Of a stretch of DNA of 64,000 nt, positions 1 to 15,200 are shown one piece after another. The translations under genes were made by a program, and so were the position numbers. The notes below the pieces were generated by a model. The model did no database searches and was not told where the DNA came from. It saw nothing but the letters and a program-made list of their open reading frames with translations. How positions within the stretch are numbered: position 1 is the stretch's first letter; every line of letters starts with the position of its first letter. This DNA is from Ailurus styani (Eukaryota; Chordata; Mammalia; Carnivora; Ailuridae): positions 181,678-245,677 of the forward strand of contig LNAC01000770.1 of NCBI GenBank assembly GCA_002007465.1, in the 5' to 3' direction.

Positions 1-31
1 TATTCATAATCTTGTTTCTCTTTTTTTGTAG

Positions 32-3464
<3,433 letters not shown>

Positions 3465-3630
3465 TGATCCTGTGCATGACTAATCATGAAATAACACTAA
3501 CTTGATTTTCTTGTTAAAAAATGTACATTTCTTGTGGTTTCTGTGGTTTAATTTGTACATGCTGGGTATGTATATATATAAATGGAAAAGACTGGATCAT
3601 AAAATAAAATGCCATAGCTTTTTACATTCT
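3465..3630 (+). other. CENPJ: CENPJ 3' UTR
   Basis: T-rich non-coding sequence after the CENPJ stop. It reaches a canonical AATAAA at 3603-3608, which predicts cleavage near 3620-3630. A second AATAAA at 3790-3795 could give a longer form. The exact end cannot be fixed from sequence alone. Confidence 0.65.
3603..3608 (+). promoter_or_regulatory. Poly(A) signal AATAAA for CENPJ
   Basis: First canonical hexamer after the CENPJ stop, 139 bases downstream. An alternative hexamer lies at 3790-3795. Confidence 0.6.
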
Positions 3631-4283
3631 TTGAAGTGTACAAGAACAGCTTTCATTTTTAATTTACCTGTCTTTCTACAGTTACATGCATGACTAAGGA
3701 AAGCATTATTTTTATTATAAACTGTATGGACTGCAAAAATAATGAGGCAGTTTTATTGAAGATGGTTATAAAAACCAAGAAGTACAAGGAATAAAATAGC
3801 ACAGATTTTCCATGAGCACATCAGCCATAAAACAAGCTTGCAGAAAAAGTTTACTCAAGGAATAAGAGAATGTCTCCAGTCAGAATATATTGTGTTCAAT
3901 TAGTACTAAGATGAAAGCATTTTATCTACTGAAGAGGTTCTTTAGTTATAATAGGATGGGAAGTTAAAACAGTGAATGAATACAGAAAGATCAAACACTA
4001 AAATAGGTAGAAAAATTCATTCTGTGAGTACAGATAATCATAGGAGAAAACATTTACTATGATGGTATATAACTGGTTAAAATAGGAGACTTGAGAATGG
4101 AAAGGGTGGGAAAAATAACTAGAGCTGGTGTACCTTGATGTTACAACCTATAAAACTGTAGGTTGACAGAAGCAAGAAGTCTTTGAAGGAAGGAAAAATC
4201 ATCTACATTATCAATTTACATAATAATTACAGTTTGTATAGTCATTTAAGTGCAATATATAGTAATATTGGCAATGACTCCCA

Positions 4284-4488
4284 TTTTTTTTTTTAAAGAT
4301 TTTATTTATTTATTTGTCACACAGAGAGATCAGATCACAAGTAGGCAGAGAGGAAGGCAGAGAGAGAGAGGAGGAAGCAGGCTCCCCGCCGAGCAGGGAG
4401 CCCGATGCGGGCCTCGATCCCAGGACCCTGAGATCATGACCTGAGCCGAAAGCAGAGGCTTTAACCCACTGAGCCACCCAGGCGCCCA
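4284..4488 (-). repeat. Can-SINE, - strand
   Basis: Complete reverse SINE of the young type, flanked by exact target copies actccca at 4277-4283 and 4489-4495. Confidence 0.95.
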
Positions 4489-4689
4489 ACTCCCATTTTT
4501 AAAAACAGCTAAATTATCAATTCCAGGTGATTTAAGAACTGAATATGAAAAAAGTTATAAGCTTATCAAATAAGGAGTTATATATATTCAGGATAGAGAA
4601 GAATTTTTAAATGAGACAATGCAAACCTAAAAGGTTGACAAATGAATGAAAAGTGTGTCCAAAGATACCACAAAAAAAGAAAAGATGAG

Positions 4690-5470
4690 CCACAGACCAG
4701 AAGATATATATACTTGACAAAGAGTTAATATCCAGAATATATAAAGAATTCCTACAAATCAATAAGATAATTACAAACAACTCAATAGAAAAATGGACAA
4801 AGGATATGAATAAGCAAACAGGTGACTATTAAACCAGTGAATACATACTGAAATAATGAGATACTTTTTTATACTAGTATCAATACTGGCAAATAATAGT
4901 ATGGCCACACCACACATTGCCAAGGAACTCAGACTACGATGGTAGTAAATTGAGTAAATCCACTTTTTGGAAAGCAATTACCTCGTGACCCAGTAAGTTC
5001 CACTACAAATTATATATGCTAGAAAACTCATAATGTGTACAGAAAGGACCTTACAGGAGAATATTTGTAATTGAGAAAAAAACCAGTAACAACCTAAATA
5101 TCAACAATTATGTGCAGAGATGGATAGGAGTGAAAGTGAATAAAAGAAAGCTCTGCATACCAACATGGATAAACAGCACAAATAGTGATAAAATTAAAGG
5201 TGCAGTAGCACACTCACTAAAAATATATACAGCAGTAGTATACCTTGCTTTATGGATGCATTCATATGTAGTAAAATGAGAACATAAGGATAATAAACAC
5301 CAAATTCACAACAGTGTTGACCTCTGCAGGGAAGAGAATGATTGGGGAATGGCACTACAGGAGTCTTCAGCTATACTGAGAGGTCTGTCATCTGAAACTT
5401 AATATACATTCATAACAAAATGAACTACATTTTTTTCATGTGCCTAAAATACTTGATTTTGAAATTATTG
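4690..5470 (+). repeat. Old LINE-1 3' fragment, + strand
   Basis: Sense L1 ORF2 C-terminal and 3' text, such as 'ccagaatatataaagaattc' and 'aaaatggacaaaggatatg', heavily mutated. It ends close to the RNF17 poly(A) signal. Confidence 0.6.
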
Positions 5471-5487
5471 TAAAGTAAAACCAGAAA

Positions 5488-5668
5488 ATATTTGAAAGCA
5501 AGTATTTATTAACCTTTTCAAACAATTCCTGACAGTTTAACATGTAAGGAAGAAAAAAAGGCCAGCACTATTGCAGAACAAGTTAAGAAAAATAAGCCTG
5601 AAATGGCTTATACGTAACAGAAAACTTTCCTCTGGGCTGCTATCTATACGATGCTCTGCACTGTATAC
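5488..5668 (-). other. RNF17: RNF17 terminal non-coding exon (3' UTR)
   Basis: On the - strand an acceptor (TTTCAG, AG at 5670-5669) precedes GTATACAGTGCAG. The upstream exon already carries the stop codon one base before its donor, so this exon is untranslated. The left limit is set by the AATAAA at 5505-5510 and is approximate. Confidence 0.65.
5505..5510 (-). promoter_or_regulatory. Poly(A) signal for RNF17 (AATAAA on - strand)
   Basis: TTTATT on the + strand is AATAAA in the RNF17 sense. It lies 158 bases into the terminal non-coding exon and predicts cleavage near 5485-5490. Confidence 0.6.
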
Positions 5669-6158
5669 CTGAAAGAAACAAAATGCATGTTACTTTAAAG
5701 CCTTTGCTTAATTAAATGTTCAAACTAGTTACTGAATACTTGTTACATTTACGTGGATGAATTAACAGCTGGTTACCCAAGTATTTTAACAGCTTTGTTA
5801 TTAGGTCTTGGATTGTTCAATAGTGTTCTGTGCATACCATATCCTAATGTGCTTAAATTACTTAAAGTGCCCACTTCCTTCTGCTCTTCTGCCCATCCCC
5901 AGCAACTATCTGGTACTATGATAGTTATTCCAGGCATTCTTACAGATGGAGATCCTCTTTGATTCTGGTATTCAATAGGTGAAAAGGGCCTATGAAGAAT
6001 TCTAGAAGAGAGATTTCTTGTTGAGCTTTGTTGTCATTCTTTGAGAAATCAAGGAAAGTCTGAAGGTGCTTTTATGGGCAATTTAGCATTAATCTCCACT
6101 GTATTAATCACATGTCTTATGCTGATTATAACAGGGAACAAGAAGTCATGATACTTAC
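5669..6158. other. RNF17 last intron
   Basis: 490-nt intron in the 3' UTR, just after the stop codon. AT-rich, with no repeat or gene that I recognise. Confidence 0.7.
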
Positions 6159-6159
6159 A

Positions 6160-6258
6160 TCATTCGTCTCGGTCTGCCAGCCCCATTTCTACTAATGACA
6201 TATGAACTGGATACTGTTCATCTTCATATAATGTCACTATTTGTTCTGGTGCCTGAGC
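6160..6258 (-). CDS. RNF17: RNF17 last coding exon with stop
   Basis: Exon 6159-6258: acceptor AG at 6260-6259, donor GTAAGT at 6158-6153. Phase 0, residues 719-750, [14 protein letters not shown] to GLADRDE. The TGA is at 6162-6160, followed by a single T before the donor. The other two frames contain early stops, which fixes the reading. Confidence 0.93.
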   Translation of the reverse strand, partial: AQAPEQIVTLYEDEQYPVHMSLVEMGLADRDE

Positions 6259-9200
6259 CTAAAATTAAAAGGTAGCTGTCAAGAAGATACAGTAAAGTCT
6301 TTGCTGGTTTTTCCCTCCTACATCTGGCCTATATCACAGAGGAAGGAAAACCCATTCTCTAAATTTATTAATAATTTATATTTTAAAAAGGTCTTTGTGA
6401 TGGTTTCCTATTAAATCCCATTCTTTCCATTCTTACACTTTATTTAAAATGTAACGCCAGGGCACCTGGGTGGCTCAGTTGGTTAAGCAACTGCTTTCGG
6501 CTCGGGTCATGATACTGGAATCCCAGGATTGCGTCTTACATCGGGCTCCCTGCTCTGTGGGGAGTCGGCTTCTCCCTCTGACCCTCCCCGCTCTTATGCT
6601 CTCTCTGTCTCTCAAATAAATAAAACTTAAAAAAAAAAAATTAACTCCAACCCAAAGTTTTCCTAGATTAAGCCAAAGGGCTTTTAACACTACCATTCTT
6701 GTTAAAATTCATTTATATTCTACCTACAAGGCATTATACTTTTACACATAAACTGACCAAATTTTGAATGTTATTCATAGATATGAATAGATATATGTCT
6801 GTAAGAATACTGATTAGCCCTGTCTGTATTTTCACTGGCTTCTTGAGAGAAACTGTACGTAAGCTATTTACACTACTCTGTACACACAAAAGCATGATAT
6901 GTACAAAGGTTTTCAAAAAGCACTTTCTAGTAACAGCACTGCTTCATTAAGAGCTCATTCTTGTCAGAGCCAGTACACCATGAATCCCCAAATCCTGGGT
7001 CCCAATATCAGGGTAGGTTGGCCTGAAAAAACAGTGTTGAGGACTTGGGTGAATTAGAGTATTTCCATTCAAAGGAGTTGCTGCTATACCACTTCAGCTA
7101 ACTGCCATTTTGGAAAAGAGACCTAGGATTCCTAGAATTTACAATATTTAATCAGAAGTCAGAAATACAGACTTTTTTGGGGTAAATTTTTCCAACTTTA
7201 AAATAGGTTCAGGCCAGATTCTGCCTGTGGGCTACCCCTCTGTGACATGCTAAACCTTTAAAGAAAGTATATTTATATTAAACACAATATGAACTTCATT
7301 CGAACATTTTTTTTTAATAAATGTGTTGTATGTGTGATAAAGGGGTGTGTGTTGATTGTGTGGTGTGTCTGTGGTGTTTGGTGTGTGTGTTGTATGTGTA
7401 GTGTGTATGTGGGTATGTGTGTGCAGTATGTATTGTGTGTATTTTTTTTAATAATTTATCTATTAGGGAGAGAGAGTGCGTGTGCCTGAGTGGGGGGATG
7501 GGTAGAAGGAGAGAGAATCTCAAGTAGACTCCCTAATGAGTGCAGAGCCCCACACAGGGCCTGCGTCAAAATCACAAGTTAGACACTTAACCAAATGAAC
7601 CACCTAGGCCCTCTGTGTATGTGTATTTTATATATGTTATACATTTTGTCTTTTTCTGTGTGTTATGGGTGGTGTTGAATGGTATATGTGTGATGTGTGT
7701 GTTGTTTTGGTATTGTAGGTTTGTGAGGGATATGTGTAGTGTTGGTATGTGTGTGGTGTATTTGTGGTGTTTGAATGGTATTTCTGTAGTGTGTGTGGTA
7801 TATTTTGGTGTGTGGTTTTTGTGTGGTATATGTGGTTTGTGTTATGTGTAGTTTGTGTGTGCTGTATGTATGGAGTGCCTGTGGTATATGAGCAGTGTGA
7901 GTGTGGTTTTGAATGGTGCATAGTGTATCTGTGGTGTACGTGTTGTGTTTACTGTGTGCATTATGTGTATGTATGAGATATGTGTATGGTATGTCAAACA
8001 TGCATGTATATATGTATGTATATATTTGTGTGTGTAGTATAAGTGTGTTGTATGTAGTGTATGAGTGGTGTGCATGATGTTTTAAGTATTGTCTGTGTGA
8101 TGTGTTTGGTATATGTATGGTGTGTGTGGTGTAAATGGTGTATAGGTTTCACATGTGAATGGTATGTGTTTGGTGTGTTTATGTTCCATGTGTTCTGTGT
8201 ATTGTATGTTTTTGTGTGTGCTATCTGCCTTAGTGTGTAGTGTATGCTGGTGTCCTGAGTAGTGTGTGTGTTCCAGTGTTCTGTGTTTGTGTGGTGGTCG
8301 TTATGTGTGGTGCCTATATGTTATATATGTGGTGTGTGAATGAAATTTCTGTACTGTGCATTGTCTATTTTTATGTGTGTGTGGTGTTTTTGTGGTATAT
8401 GTGTGGTATGTGTGTGCTCTATGTTACTGTATGTTGTGTATTTGGAATGTGTGTGGTATGTGTTGTGTGTGTGCTGTATGTGTACCGAGTGTGGTTTTTA
8501 TGTGGTGTATGGTGTGTCTGAGGTGTATCTGTGGTGTGTGCAGTATGTGTGTGTGCATGGTATGTGTGTACTGTGTGTCAGGTTATGTGTGGCACATGGT
8601 ATATGTGATTATGTGTGGTATGTTATATGTAGGGTGTATAAGTACTGGGTGATGTGATATATGTGATGTATATGTGCTGTGTGCACAGTTTGTAGTAAAA
8701 ATGTGATGTAGATGTGTGTGTGAGGTCTGAACGTTTTTTGAGTGATGTGTGTATGTTATGTTTGGTGTGTGTTGAATGGTGAGTATATGGTGTTTGGGTG
8801 TTTTGGTTGCAATTTATTTTGTATGTTCTATATGTGTAGTGTGTGTTGTATGTTTCTCTATTATGTCCATGGTGTGAGTGTTGTATGTGTGGTGTTTTTC
8901 AGTGGTGTGTATTTTTGAGTTGTTCATCTGGTGTTGGTTATGTGTGGTGTCTGTGGTGAATATGTGTTATGTGAATGGTACTTCTGTGGTTTTGTGGGGT
9001 ATGTATGGTGTCTGTGCTATATGTGGTCTTTGTGTGTCTTGTATGTTTTATTTGTGTAATTCTTGTTTTGTGTTTTGTGTATTGTGTGTGGTATATGTGC
9101 TGAGTGTAGCTTTATGATGTGTGTGGTGTGTTTGGTATTGTAGTGTGTGAAAGGTTTTCAGTATGTGTGTGTTATGTGTGGTTTTTTTGTGTGGTATACG

Positions 9201-12200
9201 GTATATGTCATATGTGTGGTGAGCATGTGCTGTATGGGTGTCTGTGTGCCATATATTTTGTGTGTTATATTCTGTAAGTGTACTGTGTGTTGTATATTTC
9301 TTTGTGTGTGCTATGTGTGGAATGTGAATGCTGTATATGTTTATTTGAACCTTTTGATGCAGGTTCTATTGCATTAAACAATTCAAAATTACTACGATTC
9401 AATCCTTTCTGTGGCTAACCAGGATTCCCATTCTGGGAATGCACTTTAATGTCACTTCCCAGACCTACCCATTCCATTACCATCTGACTGTCTATTAAGG
9501 AGGAGCTCAAATACCATATCCTATCCTGATCGGAAATAGTCCTTCTTGTATCTATACTTTTTTAGAACGTATTTCATTCTACCTCATATTAATGGTTTAC
9601 AAATGTTTCATTTCTGATTTATGAGTTCTTTGATAATAGGATACTCATCTTGATCATTTCCATCTTATTCATTATATCAGTGATACATCATTGTTGGGCT
9701 AATAAAAACTTGCTAAATATAAACTGAAGTATAATTTAAACAAGGCTTAAAATTAATCTTGCAGTATTTACAGATTTATATGCTTTAAAGCATTTTTTCA
9801 AAGGTATAAAGCACTTTATTTTTTTTTAAAGATTATTTATTTATTTATTTGTCAGAGAGAGAGAGAGAGAGATAGAGCACGAGCAGGCAGAGTGGCAGAC
9901 AGGCAGAGAGAAAAGCAGGCTCCCTGCCAAGCAAGGAGCCTGATGTGGGACTTGATCCCAGGACCCTGGGATCATGACCTGAGCTGAAGGGAGCTGCTTA
10001 ACCAACTAAGCCATCCAGGTGTCCCTAGAAAGCACTTTAGAAACTGAATAAGGACCCTAGAAATATCTTCAGTAAGATTTTGGATAATTAATAGTTACCA
10101 TGGAAGAAGCATAAAGTTGTTTTCCTTGAAGACAGTCTATCATAGCCCACAGTGCTTCCATGCTCCATTTGGGACAATATGGTATTCTTGTCTTTCCTGG
10201 ATCTCTTAAGGGAGGTTTAAACCCTGCCAAGAGAACCTTTATGGCGCGGGCTGGATATTGCATAAGGTGAAGAGGAATTTGACGCAGTCTGTCACAAAAG
10301 AAATTCTTAAAATGTTCAGAATGTCACAATTAAAATTCTCTAATACCTAAAGCTGTAAAATGGGAAAATTTATGACATTGGATTTGGCAGTGAATTAGCT
10401 GTGATACCAAAAGCACAAACAACAGAAGAATAAAATAAGTCGGACTACAGCAAAATTAAAAATTCTGCAAAGGACATAACAGTGAAAAAGCAACCCACAA
10501 AATGAGAGAAAATATACGCTAAAAAGTAGACATTTCTCCAAGGAAGATACATAAATGGCCAACAATCACATGAGATGGTGCTCAATATCATTAATCATCA
10601 GGGAAATACAAATCAAAGCCACAGTGAGATACAACCTCACACCCATTAAGGTGGCTACTACTAGGTGCCTGAGTGGCTCAGTTGGTTAAACGACAGCCTT
10701 CGGCTCAGGTCATGATCCTGGAGTAACAGAATCAAGTTCTGCATCAGGCTCCCTGCTCAGCAGGGAGTCTGCTTCTCCCTCTGGCCCTCCCCGTTCTCAT
10801 GCTCTCTCTCATTCTGTCTTTCTCAAATTTAAAAAAAAGAAAAAGAAAAGGTGGCTACTATCAAAACACCAGAAAATACCAAGTGTTCGTGAGGATGTGG
10901 AGAGAGACTGGAACTCTTGGACACTTAGTGTACAATGGTACAGCTGCTATGGAAAACAGTTTGCTGGTTTCTCCAAATACTAAAAATAGAATGAGTATGA
11001 TCCAGCAATTCCACTTCTCAGTATATACCCCCAAAGAATGAAAGCAGGGTCTTGAAGAGATATATGTACACTCATGTTCATACCAGCATTATTCACAATA
11101 GCTAAAAGGTGGAATCAACCCAAATATCCAAATATACATTTATCCATGGATGAATGGATAAATAAAAGGCAGTGTACTCATATGATGGAATATTATTCAG
11201 CCTTAAAAAGGAAGGAAATTCTGATACATGCTACAACATGGTGAACCTTAAGGAACCTATGCTAAGTGAAATAAGCCAGTTACAAAAGGACAAATACGGG
11301 CGCCTGGGTGGCTCAGTGGGTTAAAGCCTCTGCCTTCGGCTCAGGTCATGATCTCAGGGTCCTGGGATCGAGGCCCGCATCGGGCTCTCTGCTTGGCGGG
11401 GAGCCTGCTTCTTCCTCTCTCTCTCTCTGCCTGCCTCTCTGCCTACTTGTAATCTCTCTCTGTCATATAAATAAATAAATTCTTAAACAAAAGGACAAAT
11501 ACTATGTGGGACAAATACTTATATGGGATACCTATAATAGTTAAGTTCATAGGGAAAGAAAGTAGACCTGTGGTAGCCAGGGGCTGGATGAGGAGGAAAT
11601 GAATGGGGAATGTTGTTTAAAGGGTACAGATTTCAGTTCTGGAAAATGATAAGTTCTGGAGGCTGGCGACATAATGATGTGAGTATAGTTAACATTAGTT
11701 AACTATACATTTAAAATGGTTAAGATGGTAAATTTATGATACATGTGTTTTACCATAATTAAATATTACAAACAAAAAATGGAAAATAACTAGTGTTGGC
11801 AAGGACGTGGAAAAACTGGAATGCTTATGTATTGCTGGTGGGAATGTAAAATGGTACAGACACTGCAGAAAAGTTTGGTAGTTCTTCAAAAAGTTAAACA
11901 AAATTACCATATGATCCAGCAACTCCACTCCTAGATATACATACCAAACAACTGAAAGCAGGAACTCAGACAGCTACTTGCACATTAATTAATGTTCATA
12001 GCAGCATTATTCATAATAGCTGGAGGATGGACACAACCCAAGTGTCCATCAATATATGAATAAATAAAACGTAGTATAGACATGCAAAGGAGTGTATGGA
12101 GCCATAAAGGAGTGTATGGAGTGTTTAAAGGAGCCATAAAAATAATGAAATACTGATACATGCTACGATTGAGTATATCCTGAAAACTTTATCCTAAGTA

Positions 12201-15200
12201 AAATAAACCAGATACAAAGGGACAAATACTGTAGGACAGTACTTATATAAGGTACCTAAAATAGGACAAATTCAGAGACAGAAAGAAAAAATAGTTACCA
12301 GGTGGTGAGGAAAACGGAATGGAATGTTATTGCTTATTGAGTACAGAATTTGTTTGGGATTAGGAAAACATCCTGAAAATGGACAGTGACAATAGTTGCA
12401 CAACATCCTGAATGTACTTAATGCCAATTAAATGTCTACTTAAAAATGGTTAAAATGGTAAATTTTATATTTTACCACAAATAAAAAGACTTAAAGATTT
12501 TTTAAAAAATCCTAATAGCTTTAAAATAATTTTTCTCTTAAAAACAAAAACTTTCCCAATAATTATTATTTAAAAAACCTTTAAGAATTCTAATTCAACT
12601 AAGTTGACTTAAAAAAAAACAACCACCTGTTTATTGTCAGTTTTTCAGTTGATCCGTAATCAACAAATTGTACCAGGACAGCTAGAGGATTAAATTCTTT
12701 AACAGACACAATCTTTGCTCTATACCATAAGCCATCATCATATTCTGCAAGGCAAGGCATTTCTGGAAAGAAAGAAAAAGGAAAAAAATCACATTACTTT
12801 GTATTTTCTTTAAAAAACAATTTTTTAAATACAGAAAAGTACAAGAAAATGTAATCACCATAAACCCATCATTCAGATTTAAACAAACAACAGTCCATCA
12901 TATGTTGGATTCTGCTTTTTTCTCTTTATAATTTATACACCTTACTTTTCCTAACTCCTAAGAATTAAGCCTGAAGAAAGGCATTTCTCCCATTCTCATA
13001 GTTCCTAGTTCTTCTGCTCATGGCTTAGACTGTCCTTCCAATGCCCGCACTTGTTAGACTCCCAAAATTTTTCATTTAAGCCATCATCTTCTGCAAAAGA
13101 TAATAAAATGGTTCTGCTATTTCTTTCAGTTTTGTCCTCCAATCCATCCTCTAAAAAACCACCAGAATTAAATTTAAAAAATTCAATTGCCCTTTTTTAA
13201 AATTCTTCAATGGCATTATAATAATCTGCAATAACAAGTCCTTAGCACTGCAATTATAGGGTTCTTCACAATCTACTTCCAACCAACTCCTATCGCATAT
13301 TCTCAAGTATTACCTAACTAGAATTACCTGAGCTTCTACTTTAGTTCATGGCTGTTCCCCATAATTAAAATGTTCCCCCATGCCCTTTTCTGGATAAACA
13401 TCTCTTTCAAAGATCAGCTCCAACATGATTTTTATAAAAAGCCCTAACTACACCTAGTCATTGGTTTCTCTGTGACCCAATGGTACTGTGCATACACCTT
13501 TGATATGAGATGTTATTTTCATACTGAACTTGGTTTTCTTGTCCCCTCTCAGCTAGCCCATTAGTTCTTAAGTGCAGAACTGTATTTGTGTTCCTAATAT
13601 AGTATTTGTTACAAGCAATTGCTTGATAGAAAGTGTGCTAATAAATGAATGCTAGGCTTGAGTAAAACTGTGGAAAAATCAGTATAGTATGTACTTCCCT
13701 TCTCTTCATACACCTTCAGATTTCAGAGTAGATGGAACACACTTTGGGCTCTTGTCTTGGCCTACTTCCATCCTTCTCTATATTATCATATTCTTTTCTA
13801 CATAATCTCCACAAAAGTGTAGCTGTGGGCAATGATATTTAAACACTACATGACTCTAATGTGCAAAGATTTTTATTAAAGAGTTTTAAACAATTTCTTG
13901 CGTTTATAGAAAAATTATCAATAGAACAGTAAAGAATGTCCTCTAGTAGAACTGTCTGCACAGTAAGCAATTGACTAAATCACTGTTAATGGTCTCTGCT
14001 TTTACCTTTTCCAGCCTTAAAAACATGGCTGAAGGTTCATCTCAAAATAGAACTAAAAATGAAATACAAAGCAACAACAAAAAATCCACCAACCTAGTTG
14101 TCATGTTATTTTAACCTACAAAACTTTTTAATAGGCATTGCTTATGAATCAACTTGTACATAAGCATATTTAAAAAAACTTACTGAAGAATAAAAAATAA
14201 AATACCTACAGAAAATGGAACTATATATAGCTCTATGAATGATTGATCACATTACACACAGAATGTTCCTGTGACTTCCCTTGAGACAAGAAGACAATGA
14301 GAAAGGAACTGTTTCTTCTAGACTATAAATCTGAGTTTATAAAAAGAAAAAATAATGAATTTATTCTTTCACTCATTCAACCAATGTTTATGGGCACCGA
14401 ACTTGTGCAAGGTGCCCTTCTAACTTCTAGTGACATAGTAGTACAAAGAGTCCCTATTCACAGTGCTATTTAAAAAAAAGGAACAGAAGCCATGGAGAAA
14501 AATGGCATAGGAGAGGGTGGCATGCAGTGCTACTTCATATGCAGAGGACAGGGAAGACCTGCAATATGGGGAGAGTTGAGCAGAGATCTAAACTGCTGTA
14601 CAGTTTGGGGGAAGAACAGTCCAGGCAGAGGGAATACCAAGTGCTGTTTATTGGCCAAATATGAGTCACAACTAATTAAAATCTCATTGAGTAAAATCAG
14701 GTAAGACTTTAGGCTGATGTTTTCCTTTGCTTTAGGATATCTTCTGATAAGTACAAAATGCTATGAATAAATATACCTCTATATATCACATACTAATAAA
14801 AATGTATAGACACCACTTTTGCTTTTCAGAAATTGTCAATACCAGTAATGAGATGCATTTTCTTCATAGAAGAATCACATATATTTACTAAATATTGGTA
14901 GAAACGGATTAGAAGTAAAAAACAAAACAAAACAAGATTTGACCTATCCTGACAGGACAGGACACAGTATGAGCTACTCTATCCTACTTCAAAATTATCA
15001 GTGTAGATAGTTTGTAATTAAAATTACTGCCATTCAAGTCTGAATGACAACAATGTGAGCTAATGGCAAAAGCTCAAGCTTAGAAAAATCATCTTTATGC
15101 AATTTTTAATACAGCCTGAGTTTTAGAAAGTAGAAGTGACCCAAGACAGTTACTTCCCTTCTCTTACTTCACTCATCTAGAAAATGAGAAATATCATCTA

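Larger units (their letters stand above)
3631..5489. other. Intergenic gap between convergent CENPJ and RNF17
   Basis: About 1.9 kb separates the predicted 3' ends. It contains a SINE at 4284-4488 and old L1 sequence from about 4690 to 5470. I see no gene; the rest is AT-rich unique sequence. Confidence 0.75.
6259..10098. other. RNF17 intron dominated by TG-rich block
   Basis: 3.8 kb between the last two coding exons. It contains SINEs (6460-6640, 7442-7613, 9818-10025), the TG-rich block (7322-9336) and an L2-like piece (9400-9720). 6641-7321 is AT-rich sequence with nothing recognised. Confidence 0.8.
10395..11760 (+). repeat. LINE-1 3' portion, + strand, split by two SINEs
   Basis: Sense L1 ORF2 C-terminal text ('acatttctccaaggaagata', 'tgagatacaacctcacaccc', 'ttattcagccttaaaaagga') followed by 3' UTR-like sequence. 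SINEs split it at 10662-10849 and 11298-11488. No intact frame. Confidence 0.85.

Noticed and set aside
7289..9377. Many long open frames on both strands with Cys/Val/Tyr- or Thr/His-rich proteins
   Set aside because: They are by-products of TG-rich (or CA-rich) composition that lacks stop codons in several frames at once; no splice sites, start context or known domain.
10662..10740. tRNA-like heads with A and B box resemblance in the SINEs
   Set aside because: They are tRNA-Lys-derived Can-SINE heads; none folds as an intact tRNA gene with an acceptor stem.
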